Shown: positions 34,547 through 44,720 of the stretch, in pieces
Position numbering within the stretch: the stretch's first letter is position 1
Layout of the letters: every line of letters begins with the position of its first letter
Program-made: the position numbers and the translations under genes
NCBI GenBank assembly: GCA_951217055.1
Contig: OX578282.1
Coordinates: forward strand, 44,506,329-44,570,328
Direction: 5' to 3'
Origin: Gerris lacustris
Lineage: Eukaryota; Arthropoda; Insecta; Hemiptera; Gerridae
Length of the DNA stretch: 64,000 bases
Notes under the pieces: generated by a model
Told to the model about the DNA's origin: nothing
Databases searched by the model: none
The model's input: the letters and a program-made list of their open reading frames with translations, nothing else

Positions 34547-34699
34547 TTTGGCGCCATGCCATCGGATTACAAGCAATTGCCGGATTACTGGATGTTTAAT
34601 AATAAATATTTTTTAAATTATTAAAACAGAAACAGGACACAATAAAACTAGTGTTTATTACGCGAGATATGAGTGTAGACGCACAAGGAAGAAACCTTC

Positions 34700-34870
34700 T
34701 GATTGTTTGTTTTTGTTTACCCTAGTGTCTGTGTTTCCCAGTTTCCCCCTCTTTTAGTTAACTTAGGCAAGAGGGAGGCCTCACCCTCAGTGCCGGTACT
34801 GGATGTGCCGGACTGGCGGAGAGTTGGACTGCAGAGACTCAACTGTACTAGGTTTTATGTGTGTCTTTAT
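34700..34870 (+). other. GC-richer patch, possible unassigned exon
   Basis: An open plus-strand frame encodes GKREASPSVPVLDVPDWRRV and GLQRLNCTR. It is preceded by pyrimidine tracts ending in AG (CTCTTTTAG at about 34757) and followed by AG|GTTTTATG, a weak donor. Composition differs sharply from the surroundings. It could be an upstream exon of the PDZ gene or a repeat fragment; no domain was recognised. Confidence 0.25.
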
Positions 34871-34900
34871 TTTGTAACTAAGGACGTCTCAAGTAACTAA

Positions 34901-35924
34901 GTATTCCAATCCCAATATCTCTCTATATATATTTTCACAGTACTATAGAAAGTTTTATTTGTGTTTGAGAGGGGTTTATAATTGAAACTTCTATGAACTA
35001 TTTGTTGATAATACTTATTATAAGTAGCAGTACCTTATTAATTAGAGTGATTAGTACTCCTATATTCGGTATTACAATTCCAACCGTATACAATTCTTAG
35101 AGTAGTAGAGAAGGAATTAGTACTTTAAATAATGTGTAGTTGCCATTTGCCATGAAAGAAAGTACTCCTTTCATATAATTACTTTTTATGATAGAATTTA
35201 TTTAATGAGACGCTAATTAGAGTCAGTTACAAATCAAACCTTCCTATATTCTAACAGATTTCTGCGTAGAAGAAAGGTACAAGGTGACTGCTACTGAGGT
35301 TTTTTAATCTCTAAAAAATGTAAGCTTTGTATAAATATGTATGTAATTAGTTTTATTTTACATATTACAGGGTTACCATCTTAAATTTTCTTGTAGATAA
35401 GATCTAAATAAAAGGTTGGCCTTAAAATGTAGAGGCTAGAGTTGAAAATATTCATGACTAGTAAGGTGTTTAGTGGTAATACATTGAAGGCTGTCCTTAG
35501 CAGGCCTTATAGAGACGTATTCAAAGCCTCCCTATCAGTTTGTAAAGGACCTGCGTCCTCCGTGTATCAGAGATTTTGGCCCCATTCCACGACTCTCTGG
35601 ACCCGTCACATGCACCTTCAGCCTCGAGCTCATTCCAGTCACGACCCTTTCCTTTCGTTGCAATCCTAATACTCACAATTCCTTCCTCTCCTTTTTCATC
35701 TTGTCCCTTTAAAGGCGCGCAGTAGCCAGCGTCTTTTGTAAAAGAAGATAGAAAGGCTTGGCAAAACGTAATGAATTCTTACGTAAGAATCATTGTTAAA
35801 CAAATCTTTGATTATAAGAAATACATTTCTATAAGTTTTTTTTTTGGCCCGAAGTTCCTTATGGCACGTTGTAACGTTGTTTTTATACACTTCAAGACCT
35901 TTAAATTGATGTATGAAATGTCAT
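34901..35924. other. Stretch with a GC-richer segment at 35440-35670
   Basis: The segment 35440-35670 has an open plus-strand frame of 75 codons without a recognisable domain. At 35845-35880 GAAGTTCCTTATGGCACGTT matches the start of the 54000-54340 repeat. No gene call is justified. Confidence 0.35.
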
Positions 35925-36740
35925 GGTGACTAAAAAAATTTTTGTTTCCGAGCTTACCGAAGGTAACGGAAGCTATGTGATCGTTCTGGAGAACCAAAAT
36001 ATTTTATGCCTCCGATTTCAAACATTCCAAGACAGAATCCGTTTCAGGCATCAGGGATCATGTTTAGTTCCGTGTCTGTCTGTCGGGCTGTCACTAAATT
36101 TTTGCGAACCAATATATCTTAAAAACTACCGTCCAATTTTAATGAAACTTGTATGGGAGGTCATATTTAGCTCATTGTTGGTTCCATATAAGTTTCAATC
36201 TTCTGCGCTCATTTATTACTCTTCCACATGCGCACAAACATACATTTATTTACACCTACAGCTTTAAAAGTACTTATCTGATTTGTATGAAACTTTTATA
36301 GTTTATCTAAAGTCAGGCTACCCGCAGGTAGCCCAGATGAATTTGAACCGTCTGCGCTCTTTAACTTTTGCTAAATTAATACTTTAATTCATGTAAAAAT
36401 CAAAACAATTTTGACAGATTAAAAAAACCGGGGGAATCAAATAAACAAATTAGTCAATAATGGCTTGTAAAAGCGTATAATCAATAAAGTACGTGATAGG
36501 ATGCAAAGAAGCTATGTGCCACTCCAATTGGCAGTCTATTTTTAGTCGCCCGTCATATTGGCCGCCATCTTGAAAATATTAAGTGTGAAAAATCCAAAAA
36601 GTGTCCAGTTGTCACAAATGCCAAGATGAACCTGTGTGCCGAATTTTATGTTCCTAGCTATAATAGTAGTTTATGAATTTAAACATGCCAACGGACAGAC
36701 AGAGCCGTTAAATAAGGTTTCTTTTTGTACTTCGTACAGA
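35925..36740 (+). repeat. Dispersed repeat R1, longest copy
   Basis: It runs from CCGAGCTTACCGAAGGTAAC through TCTGTCTGTCGGGCTGTCAC, AAAACTACCGTCCAATTTTA, CCACATGCGCACAAACATAC and CCGTCTGCGCTCTTTAACTT to GTACGTGATAGGATGCAAAG. A tail (GTCATATTGGCCGCCATCTT ... GTACTTCGTACAGAAACC) is not seen in the other copies. The 114-codon plus-strand frame inside is a by-product shared by other copies with stops. Confidence 0.85.
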
Positions 36741-37539
36741 AACCTAAAAAATTAGGCAATACAGGTTCGTAATAGCAAAACACTATTAAAGACAAATTAA
36801 TTGGCCGACTATTTTAATATGTATACAATGTGTATATGTATATTATTAAACATAAGATGCGTTAGATGCTTAGTACGAGATTGACGATGTTTATTACGGT
36901 TTGATTCGTTTACTCAAATATTCGATAATTTTCGAACTGATATTTGCCAAAATAAATGGATCACTAAAGGTGTGGTACAAACGTTTTTGACATGAAACAA
37001 AACTATTATTATAAACTCAATAATGTTGCTTTTAGGTTTCTGTATAGGTCACTTGCTTGAAGTTACATCAATCGTAAGGAAATTTATTTCAACAGTAGTA
37101 TAACCACAACAAAAATAAACAAGTTACATAAATGTTGGGTGTAATCGTTATACCTTTTTTTTTAGTAAATCAAAAATTATTTGAAATTTGGAGAGAGGTA
37201 AAACTAAATGAAGCTAGTTACTTAAATTCTACTGTTCATTCCAATCAACAATCCAATTAAATTTGAAAATCATAAAACTTAAAGCTTCCTAATAACTTTA
37301 ATAACTTGAGATCCAAATTTAATGTCTCTTCAATTGAGAGATTCAAATTCGAAAACTAATTTGAAAATCGTTAATACCTATTGAAACGAGGATTTAGCTT
37401 TAATAGAGAGATGACAAGTTTGAAATGTATTTTTTTTTAGGGAGGGAGGTTTGAATTGAAAGGACTTCGATTCAAAAGATTACTAAATTTTTTATTTCTA
37501 TCTTGCAATCCCTTTTTAACTTCTTGATTCTTTTTTCCG
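36741..37539. other. AT-rich stretch without recognised gene
   Basis: No domain, tandem repeat or TIR was recognised. Confidence 0.4.
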
Positions 37540-37985
37540 AACAAAAGCCGCAGAGATAATTGTTAAAATAATTAGGGAAATCTCTGTGTGGGAACTCGTC
37601 AGTCTTCAGTATTCTATTAAGTTGCCTGTGGGATAGAAAAAGTTTCCGACCCCGATTTTCCGACTTTAAGAATGTTTCTGGTTTCGAAGCTTTTATCTTT
37701 TAGTTAGCCAAATCAAGATTTAACAACGAATCAATTTCGTCTGAGTCTATCTGAATCTTTTCCATTTATTTTTTTAATATAAAATCACTGGTTTCAATCA
37801 GATTAAAGACGAGAAAGTCAAAGATTCTATATTATAGATTGAGAACGCAAGAGGTCCTCAACTAGACCCTTGAAAACTCCTTCTACAGATGTTTTAGGCA
37901 CTTCAAAATTAAATTCTCTCTTTATATCAACAAAGTTAAACGGAAGAGACCACAGACTTGGTAGAAATAATTCAATCAATCTGGT
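37540..37985. repeat. Inverted repeat pair R7, left arm
   Basis: It matches 44270-44720 in reverse complement in the same order: GCCGCAGAGA...AGGGAAATCTCTGTGTG, TATTCTATTAAGTTGCCTGT, CCGACTTTAAG, GAGAACGCAAGAGGTCCTCA, and GAGACCACAGACTTG. Divergence is moderate. Short ORFs on both strands show no domain. Confidence 0.75.
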
Positions 37986-38020
37986 GCGTAGTCTTCCGTA
38001 ACTTAATCGTAATAAATAGC

Positions 38021-38146
38021 TTGGTTTTCCGGCGAAATCCGCGTCATAATTCAACGTCGGAAAATTCAACCAACGAGGTTTCCGACGTTTCAATTGAAAC
38101 GTCGGAATTCAACCCTTTTGTGACGCGTATTTCACCGGAAAACCAA
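38021..38146. mobile_element. 126-bp foldback MITE
   Basis: The ends TTGGTTTTCCGGCGAAAT and ATTTCACCGGAAAACCAA are inverted repeats continuing through CGCGTCA/TGACGCG. The centre TTCCGACGTTTCAATTGAAA is itself palindromic, so most of the element folds into one hairpin. It lies just beyond the R7 left arm; no clear TSD. Confidence 0.8.
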
Positions 38147-38639
38147 ACAATTTATTATTCAATCAGTTTATATTTATATATTGTACATAAACGTTTGTAT
38201 ATCTAATATATATTTTATATATCTAATATATATTTTATATTTTACATTTCACAATATTAGATAGGAACATATAATATTCAATTAATAGATGAGGAAAAAT
38301 ATCTTTTTTGCATCGACAATATTAACTATTGATTTACAAACGAAATTGTATATTTCATTTTGGATAAAAAAAAAAAAAAACGTTAAATATTTATTTGCTC
38401 TCTTTTTGCTGTTATTCCTTTTTTTGGAAAAAAGTGGAAACGGGAGATAGTCATTAAATTTAAGAGGTGAGAGGAGGAGGATCTAAATATTACCAAGGCA
38501 AACAAACTGTTGACTAAGGTTTTAGATGCTTAAAAACAATTTATTCGAAGAAAAGAGATGGGAGTTAAAAATTCAATTTATCATTACAGGCAAACAATGT
38601 TATAAAGATAAATTTATTTTAGAAATTATTAAACATCTT
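38147..38639. other. AT-rich stretch without recognised gene
   Basis: ATATCTAATATATATTTTAT occurs twice in tandem at 38198-38240. Nothing else was recognised. Confidence 0.4.
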
Positions 38640-39200
38640 TAGACTTCCGAGCTTTACTTACCGGGTAAGGAAACCATTGTTATTATTTTGAAAACGATTT
38701 TTTTATGTTTCCGAATTGAAATATTACAAGACAACCGTTTCAGACATCAAGGAGCATTTTTGGACTCTTATATCTGTCGTCCGATGGTAGATCACAATCA
38801 GCCCATTGTTGGTCTTTTATTGTGGTTAATTTTTACTTTCTGCGCCCATTTCTTTCTCTTCAGAATCCGCACATTTTTTCTACTTATCTTATATTTAAGA
38901 TATTTGTATAGTTTGTCGAAAGTAGTCCACTGATCGTCCCATATTAATCCCAACCGTCTTACTACATTTAACATTGCGTTATTGATCCTTTTTCTCGTAT
39001 AAAAAAAGAAAAAAAAAAAAAAAACAATATGACAGGTATAAAAAAAACTTGGGAAAAAAAGAAATAAATTAGACAATAACGGGTATAAGCAAAACACTAT
39101 TCTATTAAATGGGAGGAAGCTATGTGCCAAACTAATTGGCAGACTATTTTTAATTTTGATTAAAAAATAATTCGCTTCTGAAGTTTTTAACCAATACCAA
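38640..39200 (+). repeat. Dispersed repeat R1, strongly diverged copy
   Basis: It keeps the order of R1 blocks in degraded form (CCGAGCTTTACTTACCGGGT, TTCAGACATCAAGGAGCATT, CAGCCCATTGTTGGTC, TGTGCCAAACTAATTGGCAG). The ORFs on both strands, one of 145 codons, are by-products. Confidence 0.7.
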
Positions 39201-39239
39201 AAAAAAGTTTTTCTCTGAGGAAGTTGAGCATACACTATT

Positions 39240-39485
39240 TTACGGGGGTACTTTTTTACTTAAGCACCCCCCTGTATCTCGTTGTGTTAATAGTTATTTA
39301 GTCAAAGGAACATTATACCATATACAGAGTAGCACAATATATTTCTTATTCCAAATAACTATTGAGACAAAGGGATATTTAGTCCAATGTACCTTGGGAG
39401 AAAGGAATATCACACTTGTGTATATAAATATGATAATATCCCTTTGTCTTATTAACTATTAAGACAAAAAAATTCTAAATATACG
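39240..39485. repeat. Dispersed repeat R4, copy
   Basis: It has GGATATTTAGTCCAATGTAC and GGAATATCACACTTG as in 8700-8785. An AACTATTAAGACAAA phrase occurs at both ends in the same sense. Confidence 0.6.
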
Positions 39486-40659
39486 CTAAGAAAATTAAAG
39501 AACTCATTGTCCTACAGTTTTCTGTATAAGATTTAGTCTAACGCGTGATAAGACTCGATTTTAAAATAGCTTAATAAAGCTGCCCCAGGAGTCTTAATGT
39601 CTTGGGGAGACCAACACACAAACCTTTGAGACTATTGTAGGGCAGACTATTGTTTAGAACCAAGGGAGGTGCTAAAGTAGATTAGTACCTTTTACGGAAG
39701 GGAACTTTGTTAACCTTTCATTAGTTATTTTGGTTTTTTGACCATGTTATTAATTTTACTATGAATTTTATACTATGAGCACGTTTTACTAAATATTGGT
39801 AGAGGAAAACTAAGTAATATTATAATTTCTGTGTTTATTTAAGTGTTTTGGTTCTGCTTTTGACTCGGCTTAGCAACATTTTAAATGCAAATATAAGGTT
39901 CTATTTAGCGACAACAAAGTTATAATATCTACCCTTGCTCATAATATCTTGTCGCTTTCATCGATCTTATTGTAATCTCTTCATAAACAATATTATACTA
40001 CATTAAACTTTTTATCGATTTACTAAATCATTGATATAGATACAAGCGATTTCATAACAGTTTAATATATATGTATATATATTTTCTTTTTTTGGTATTT
40101 TGGCGCGATCTAATAAAAGTCATAATAAATAAGTTGTTAAAAATAAAAATGAAATCTTCCCCTCGAAAATACATTTTTATTTTCATTTTTATTTTATTTT
40201 ATTTTATTTTTTTTTTGTCTTTTGAAATATTAAATTTAATTATATTTTTTTTCTCCCCTAACCCTTCTTTCCCATTGAGTTTTTGGATGAAAAGAAACAT
40301 ACTTTATTATTTAGATAGGATAAAGTGGTTCTTTTATCTCTATGGGAATAAAATACAACACTTTTTTTACAAAATAAATTCGAATGGTTTATTACTAGTT
40401 TTTTAGTATAAGTATATAGACCGAATATTCTAAACCCTTCCTTTCTAATTTATTAGCTTTAATAATTTTAGATATTTAATGTTTAATTATTAAACCCTTA
40501 TTTTAATCCTTCATTTCTCCAATCTTGTAATCTAAATTCGACACACTTCCCAACTTACCTAAAAAACTGAAACATGCGCAGATTATGAATATCCGATGGC
40601 ACTACTATAATCACTCTAGTTTTACAAAATCTTTAAAAACGTGTTTCGTGTTCCTTTTT
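39486..40659. other. AT-rich stretch without recognised gene
   Basis: A 111-codon plus-strand frame (40071-40406) is Phe/Lys/Ile-rich low complexity from T-runs and is not accepted as a gene. Confidence 0.4.
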
Positions 40660-41095
40660 TGATTCCGAACTTACCGAAGGTAACAGAAGCATTGTGTTCA
40701 CTTTTGAGGAAGAAAAAATGTTATGTCTCCGATTTTAAAAATTCCAAGACAGAAATCCGTTTCAGACATTAAAGGACATTTTTGGTCTCGTGTCTATCTG
40801 TCTGTCGGTCTTTGTGTCCGAGAACCCTTCTGTGTGTCTGAAACGTGTGACGATATAACTTGAGTAAAAGTAGACCGATTTTGATGAAATTTGGTAGGCA
40901 TATTTATTTTACCAATGCCCAGGACGAATTCGACGAAGCGTTCGCGCGCAACGCTCGCGTAAACATGAACTTCAAATTTAAAATTGGACTTTTAGGTCAG
41001 GAAAAAAATCGAATATTCAATGAGATAAACATTTTTTTCAAATACAATTTTTTATTAAAACCAACAACGACACCTCTATGAAGTGTTAAAGATCG
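40660..41095 (+). repeat. R1/R2 chimeric repeat
   Basis: The first part matches R1 (CCGAACTTACCGAAGGTAAC, TCAGACATTAAAGGACATTT). After the TCTGTCTGTCGGTC phrase it continues as R2 (CGTGTGACGATATAACTTGA, ACCGATTTTGATGAAATTTG, CAATGCCCAGGACGAATTCG, AACGCTCGCGTAAACATGAA). Confidence 0.8.
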
Positions 41096-41473
41096 CTTAA
41101 ACTATTAATAGTTTTTATTACGGAGAGAACGCGGGGAGGGAGATGGAAGTGGGGAATAGGAGGTGACTTGGTTCCCCCTATTCCTATTTGACCTATCTCT
41201 TCAATAGCACAGCGAGCCTAGAGACCTCGAGACCTGGCGACCAGGCTTCATTCGCTATCTGTACTCTGTTGTATTCACTTCTGTGCACACGTTATCGAAC
41301 TGCTCTCAAACTACAAACCTACTCTCACTCCTACCGACTTTTGCTTTACGAATTTGAACACTTTGAATATTGCCACTCCTCTTTCCTTTCGCTATATTTA
41401 TTTTACATACCCTCATCAACAATAGTTAAAATAATGTTGATATAATATAACAATAAAGTAATATAACAATAAT
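41096..41473. other. Stretch before the LTR element
   Basis: The part 41110-41345 is GC-richer, with CCTAGAGACCTCGAGACCTG. An 85-codon plus-strand frame has no domain. 41469-41473 (ATAAT) is the left target duplication of the following element. Confidence 0.4.
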
Positions 41474-41638
41474 TGTAAAGAAATCTGACCAAATAGACAC
41501 TTTACTCCTTAGATAAAATTCACGTATATTTCACTCACAAAATATATTAGACGACAATGTCAAACTCTATCAAAACATTTCAATTACGATTCTATGAACA
41601 AAACAAAACAAAAACAAACATGTCAAAATTCCCTAACA
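41474..41638 (-). repeat. 3' LTR of the gag-only element
   Basis: 165 bp, TG...CA on the plus strand. The 3' end of the gag frame and its stop (41592) lie within it. No polypurine tract precedes it on the minus strand; the adjacent bases read CAACCACTCTTTA. Confidence 0.9.
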
Positions 41639-42467
41639 TAAAGAGTGGTTGGACGGCTTGCCAAGCTTCGCCTTTCAATGCGTTCTGTAAGCGGATTAGA
41701 TGGTCTGCCTCACCATATAAATGTTCCGTTCGTCGAAACGACGACACAAAAATTGGCCATTCTTCCGGTATACCACTGAAGCTGGCTAGGTCTTTTCCCC
41801 CGAGGCGAGAAATCTCGTTAAGGGTCGTTTCTGGTCTGCTGTTAGCTAAAGACCGCATACCCTCTGCAAGGGTTCTTGCAAAGTCCATAATCGTGTCTGG
41901 TGGAATGGTTGGGCGTTCTGTATTACGATTACAACTTGACATAGGCTTGTCGGATCTAATATCGAGCCATTCTTGAACTTTTTTGACAGGGTCCGTTGTA
42001 TGGGAAGCAATCGAGCCTGATTTCCTAGAGCCAGAACAACTGCTTTGTTCTAAACGGGCTTCCTCCAGTTCAAGCCTCTTTTTAATTAAGCTTTTCTCAG
42101 TCATGAATTTTTCTCTTGCTTGAGCCTCGGCCAACTTAGCTAGGTTCTCCTCTGCCTGCAGTTCAGCTTCAAGCATTTTAACTTTAGTTAAGCTCGATCT
42201 AGTCATGTCGCTGGTGCTTTTACCTGATTTTCCCACTTTTACATCTAATTTAGTCGTATTAGGGGTTTTTACATTTAATTTAGTAGTATTAGGGGTTTTC
42301 ACGATGTCAGACATCGTAGCGTACCGTCTGGTCTCCTCCGCCACGTCAGCCCGTTGTCGCTCGGGTGTGGGTTCGGACCCTGTACGCCCCATGTTGCCAT
42401 CAGAAAACCCATAACGAACAGGAGGCTTACCAAAGTTCTTCCTCTCGCTTCTTCTGAGTTGCGACAT
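41592..42467 (-). CDS. BEL/Pao-type Gag protein, truncated and open
   Basis: This is an intact 291-codon frame. The basic N-terminus is MSQLRRSERKNFGK. Then comes a 10-residue direct duplication (VKTPNTTKLN / VKTPNTTKLD, about residues 56-76). A predicted coiled coil (about 97-140, KMLEAELQAEENLAKLAEAQ...) follows, and near the C-terminus the Gag core with LASFSGIPEEWPIFVSSF and HLIRLQNALKGEAWQAVQPL. That core is typical of the DUF1759/BEL Gag family. The last 15 codons are LTR-encoded and not Gag. The zinc knuckles and all of pol are absent. It forms particles in intact relatives; whether this product could is unknown. The start is the first Met after the primer-binding site. Confidence 0.85.
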   Translation of the reverse strand: MSQLRRSERKNFGKPPVRYGFSDGNMGRTGSEPTPERQRADVAEETRRYATMSDIVKTPNTTKLNVKTPNTTKLDVKVGKSGKSTSDMTRSSLTKVKMLEAELQAEENLAKLAEAQAREKFMTEKSLIKKRLELEEARLEQSSCSGSRKSGSIASHTTDPVKKVQEWLDIRSDKPMSSCNRNTERPTIPPDTIMDFARTLAEGMRSLANSRPETTLNEISRLGGKDLASFSGIPEEWPIFVSSFRRTEHLYGEADHLIRLQNALKGEAWQAVQPLFMLGNFDMFVFVLFCS

Positions 42468-42575
42468 TTCGATAATAAATTAAATGAAAAATTAAATTCG
42501 TAAAAAAACAATCTGTCAAAAACTTATTAAACTGAAACGTATTAAATTTTGAATCACAAAACTAAATGTCTCCGT

Positions 42576-42593
42576 CCCGGGGATTCGGCACCA
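42576..42593 (-). other. tRNA primer-binding site of the gag-only element
   Basis: On the minus strand TGGTGCCGAATCCCCGGG begins four bases after the 5' LTR. It is complementary to a tRNA 3' end with terminal CCA, as expected for minus-strand priming. Which tRNA is not determined. Confidence 0.75.
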
Positions 42594-42597
42594 CTAA

Positions 42598-42762
42598 TGT
42601 AAAGAAATCTGACCAAATAGACACTTTACTCCTCAGATAAAATTCACGTATATTTCACTCACAAAATATATTAGACGACAATGTCAAACTCTATCAAAAC
42701 ATTTCAATTACGATTCTATGAACAAAACAAAACAAAAACAAACATGTCAAAATTCCCTAACA
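42598..42762 (-). repeat. 5' LTR of the gag-only element
   Basis: 165 bp, identical to the other LTR except one transition. It should hold the promoter for minus-strand transcription. The region is AT-rich and the core promoter was not resolved. Confidence 0.9.
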
Positions 42763-42769
42763 ATAATGT

Positions 42770-42840
42770 TAACATAATAAAGTACATGATAGGATGCGAA
42801 AAAAAAATGTGCCACACTAATTGGCAGTCTATTTTTTTTT
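42770..42840 (+). repeat. R1 tail fragment
   Basis: AAGTACATGATAGGATGCGA and GTGCCACACTAATTGGCAGT are the R1 3' blocks. They follow the LTR element directly, so the LTR element probably inserted in or next to an R1 copy. Confidence 0.7.
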
Positions 42841-44269
42841 TTATTATGTGATCTAAAGAGCAATACTGATTCTCTAACTTAAATTTTTATTATTTTCTTC
42901 TCATTTGAATTTGAATTAGTTATCTTCTTCTTTACCGCCTATCTAATAATTTTTGATTGGCGATAGTCAATCGATTGTGAACTTAGTAGCTTTAATTTGG
43001 GAATTATCTTTAAAAGCGCTTAAACCTACTTTCGTTAAATGACAATGAATTAGAATAAAAATTGTTTTACTTAGAGCAAAAACGTAAAAGGAATCAATAA
43101 TAGCAAACATTTGTATTAGCTATAAGTATATTATTCATTTTATTAAATAAATTGCCCTTTGAGGAATACTAAAACTTTTTTAAACATACCTATTATTCCT
43201 ATTAAAAAACCATTTAAATTAAATCTATATCCTAATTGAGTGATTAATATAAACCCACAAGCGGTCTTTGAAGCTTGTAAAACGTTTTTACCACCTTCCT
43301 TTCTCTAAAACAATTCCCCCATCAAGAATTCCACACATTTGTAATTCACAGGAGGATTTGAAAAATAAAATACGATTTAGTTTATAACGATACATGTTTA
43401 TTTTATTTAGAGGAGAGTATACTTTTTCTCTTTTTTTGTCATTTTTATTTTACATTTTACATGCTATTTTTCCTTTTAATTATAAAGGCATTATATAGTT
43501 AGGGCTTATAGCAAATGACTTAGTAGGCTACTGGTAGAAGAACAACTTATATACTATAATTGGCAGATATACAATTATCGGAAATGGGGAAAAAACTGTA
43601 AAAATACCCAGAAACTTGCCTTTTTCAGAGTTTCTCGCCTCTTTGAAGGATAATTTGCTACCATATTATCCAAAAATGTAGTTCTATGAAAAAGAAAATA
43701 TAGTGTAGAATTCTATTATAAGCTTATTTATAATGTGTTTGCTGCTCTAACGAAAAAGAAAATTTAAAATTATAAATTAAAAAACAAATTTTGCGTATAA
43801 ATGGTTTTATTCTTTCAACCGCTAATAAAAAAAAATGATTTGAACTAAAGCAACTACTCTATTATTTATTATAAAATTGTTTTCAAATATGAATTTATTT
43901 TTACCTTATTTTCTATAACCTAATTTATATTAACTTCTTCGCTTTCTACACAAATTATTTCTCAAACTACTTTTCCTATGTTTGCTCTATGAATTTATTT
44001 TACCTCTTCTCTTTGATTGTATAACTTTATGTTTAACATAACATACATCTGAAAGTTTTGATAAATATTTAATAATATTTACCTACAAGGTAAAAGAATT
44101 TAAATTTCAATACTAGCAAATTTTTCATATTTATTATAAACCATTAATATCAACACTAAATGAATAATTAAAGCGCGTACCTTTTAGCACTATAAAGGAG
44201 AAAGAGTCAATCTAGATTCTATAATGTAGTAGGTAAAAATCGTTCATGTAAAATGGATGTTATATTATA
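42841..44269. other. AT-rich stretch without recognised gene
   Basis: Strongly AT-rich, no domain, no clear tandem or inverted repeats. Confidence 0.4.
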
Positions 44270-44720
44270 ACTATTATAGGTTTAACAAGTCTGTGGTCCC
44301 TTCCGTTTAGCGTGGTTGATAGAAAGGGAGAATTTAATTTTGAAATGCCTAAAACATCTGAGTTGAAGGAGTCTTCAAGGGTCTTGTTGAGGACCTCTTG
44401 TGTTCTCAATCTAAAACAGGATCTTTGCCTTTCTCGTCTTCAAGCCGATTAAAACCAGGGGTTTCATATTCAAACAAGAGTGGAGAGGATTCATCTAGAC
44501 CCGTAGAAATCGATCCACTGTTGAATCCTGATTCACCAAAGACCAAAGTACGAGATAAAAGCATCGGACAGACCGGCAGCTTTCAACCGGTGTCTTAAAG
44601 TCGGAAAGCTTTAGGATTTTCCTACCCCGCAGGCAACTTAATAGAATACTGTTGAATTCTCACACAGAAATTTCCCTAATTAGTTTAACAATTCTCTCCT
44701 CGGCTTTAGAGACCGGTTAA
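44270..44720. repeat. Inverted repeat pair R7, right arm
   Basis: Reverse complement of 37540-37985. The segment 44440-44590, absent from the left arm, carries an open plus-strand frame (44398-44598, Ser/Pro-rich) without recognisable domain. Confidence 0.75.

Larger units (their letters stand above)
41474..42762 (-). mobile_element. Gag-only BEL/Pao-type LTR retrotransposon, recent insertion
   Basis: Two 165-bp LTRs (41474-41638 and 42598-42762; TG...CA) differ at one base (T 41510 / C 42634). The 5-bp duplication ATAAT flanks the element (41469-41473, 42763-42767). Read on the minus strand, the order is 5' LTR, primer-binding site, gag ORF, 3' LTR. There is no protease, RT, RNase H or integrase, and the gag ORF reads directly into the 3' LTR. 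Near-identity of the LTRs indicates recent insertion. It is either a mobilisable non-autonomous element supplied in trans or a recent internal deletion. Confidence 0.9.

Noticed and set aside
35923..36267. 114-codon ORF as a gene
   Set aside because: The same frame recurs with stops in the other R1 copies; by-product of the repeat.
38798..39235. 145-codon minus-strand ORF
   Set aside because: It lies in a diverged R1 repeat and is dominated by Phe from A/T runs.
40071..40406. 111-codon hydrophobic ORF as a membrane protein
   Set aside because: Low-complexity Phe/Ile/Lys composition from T-rich DNA, no start context or neighbouring exons.
41557..41976. Plus-strand ORF opposite gag
   Set aside because: Antisense shadow of the gag frame and LTR.
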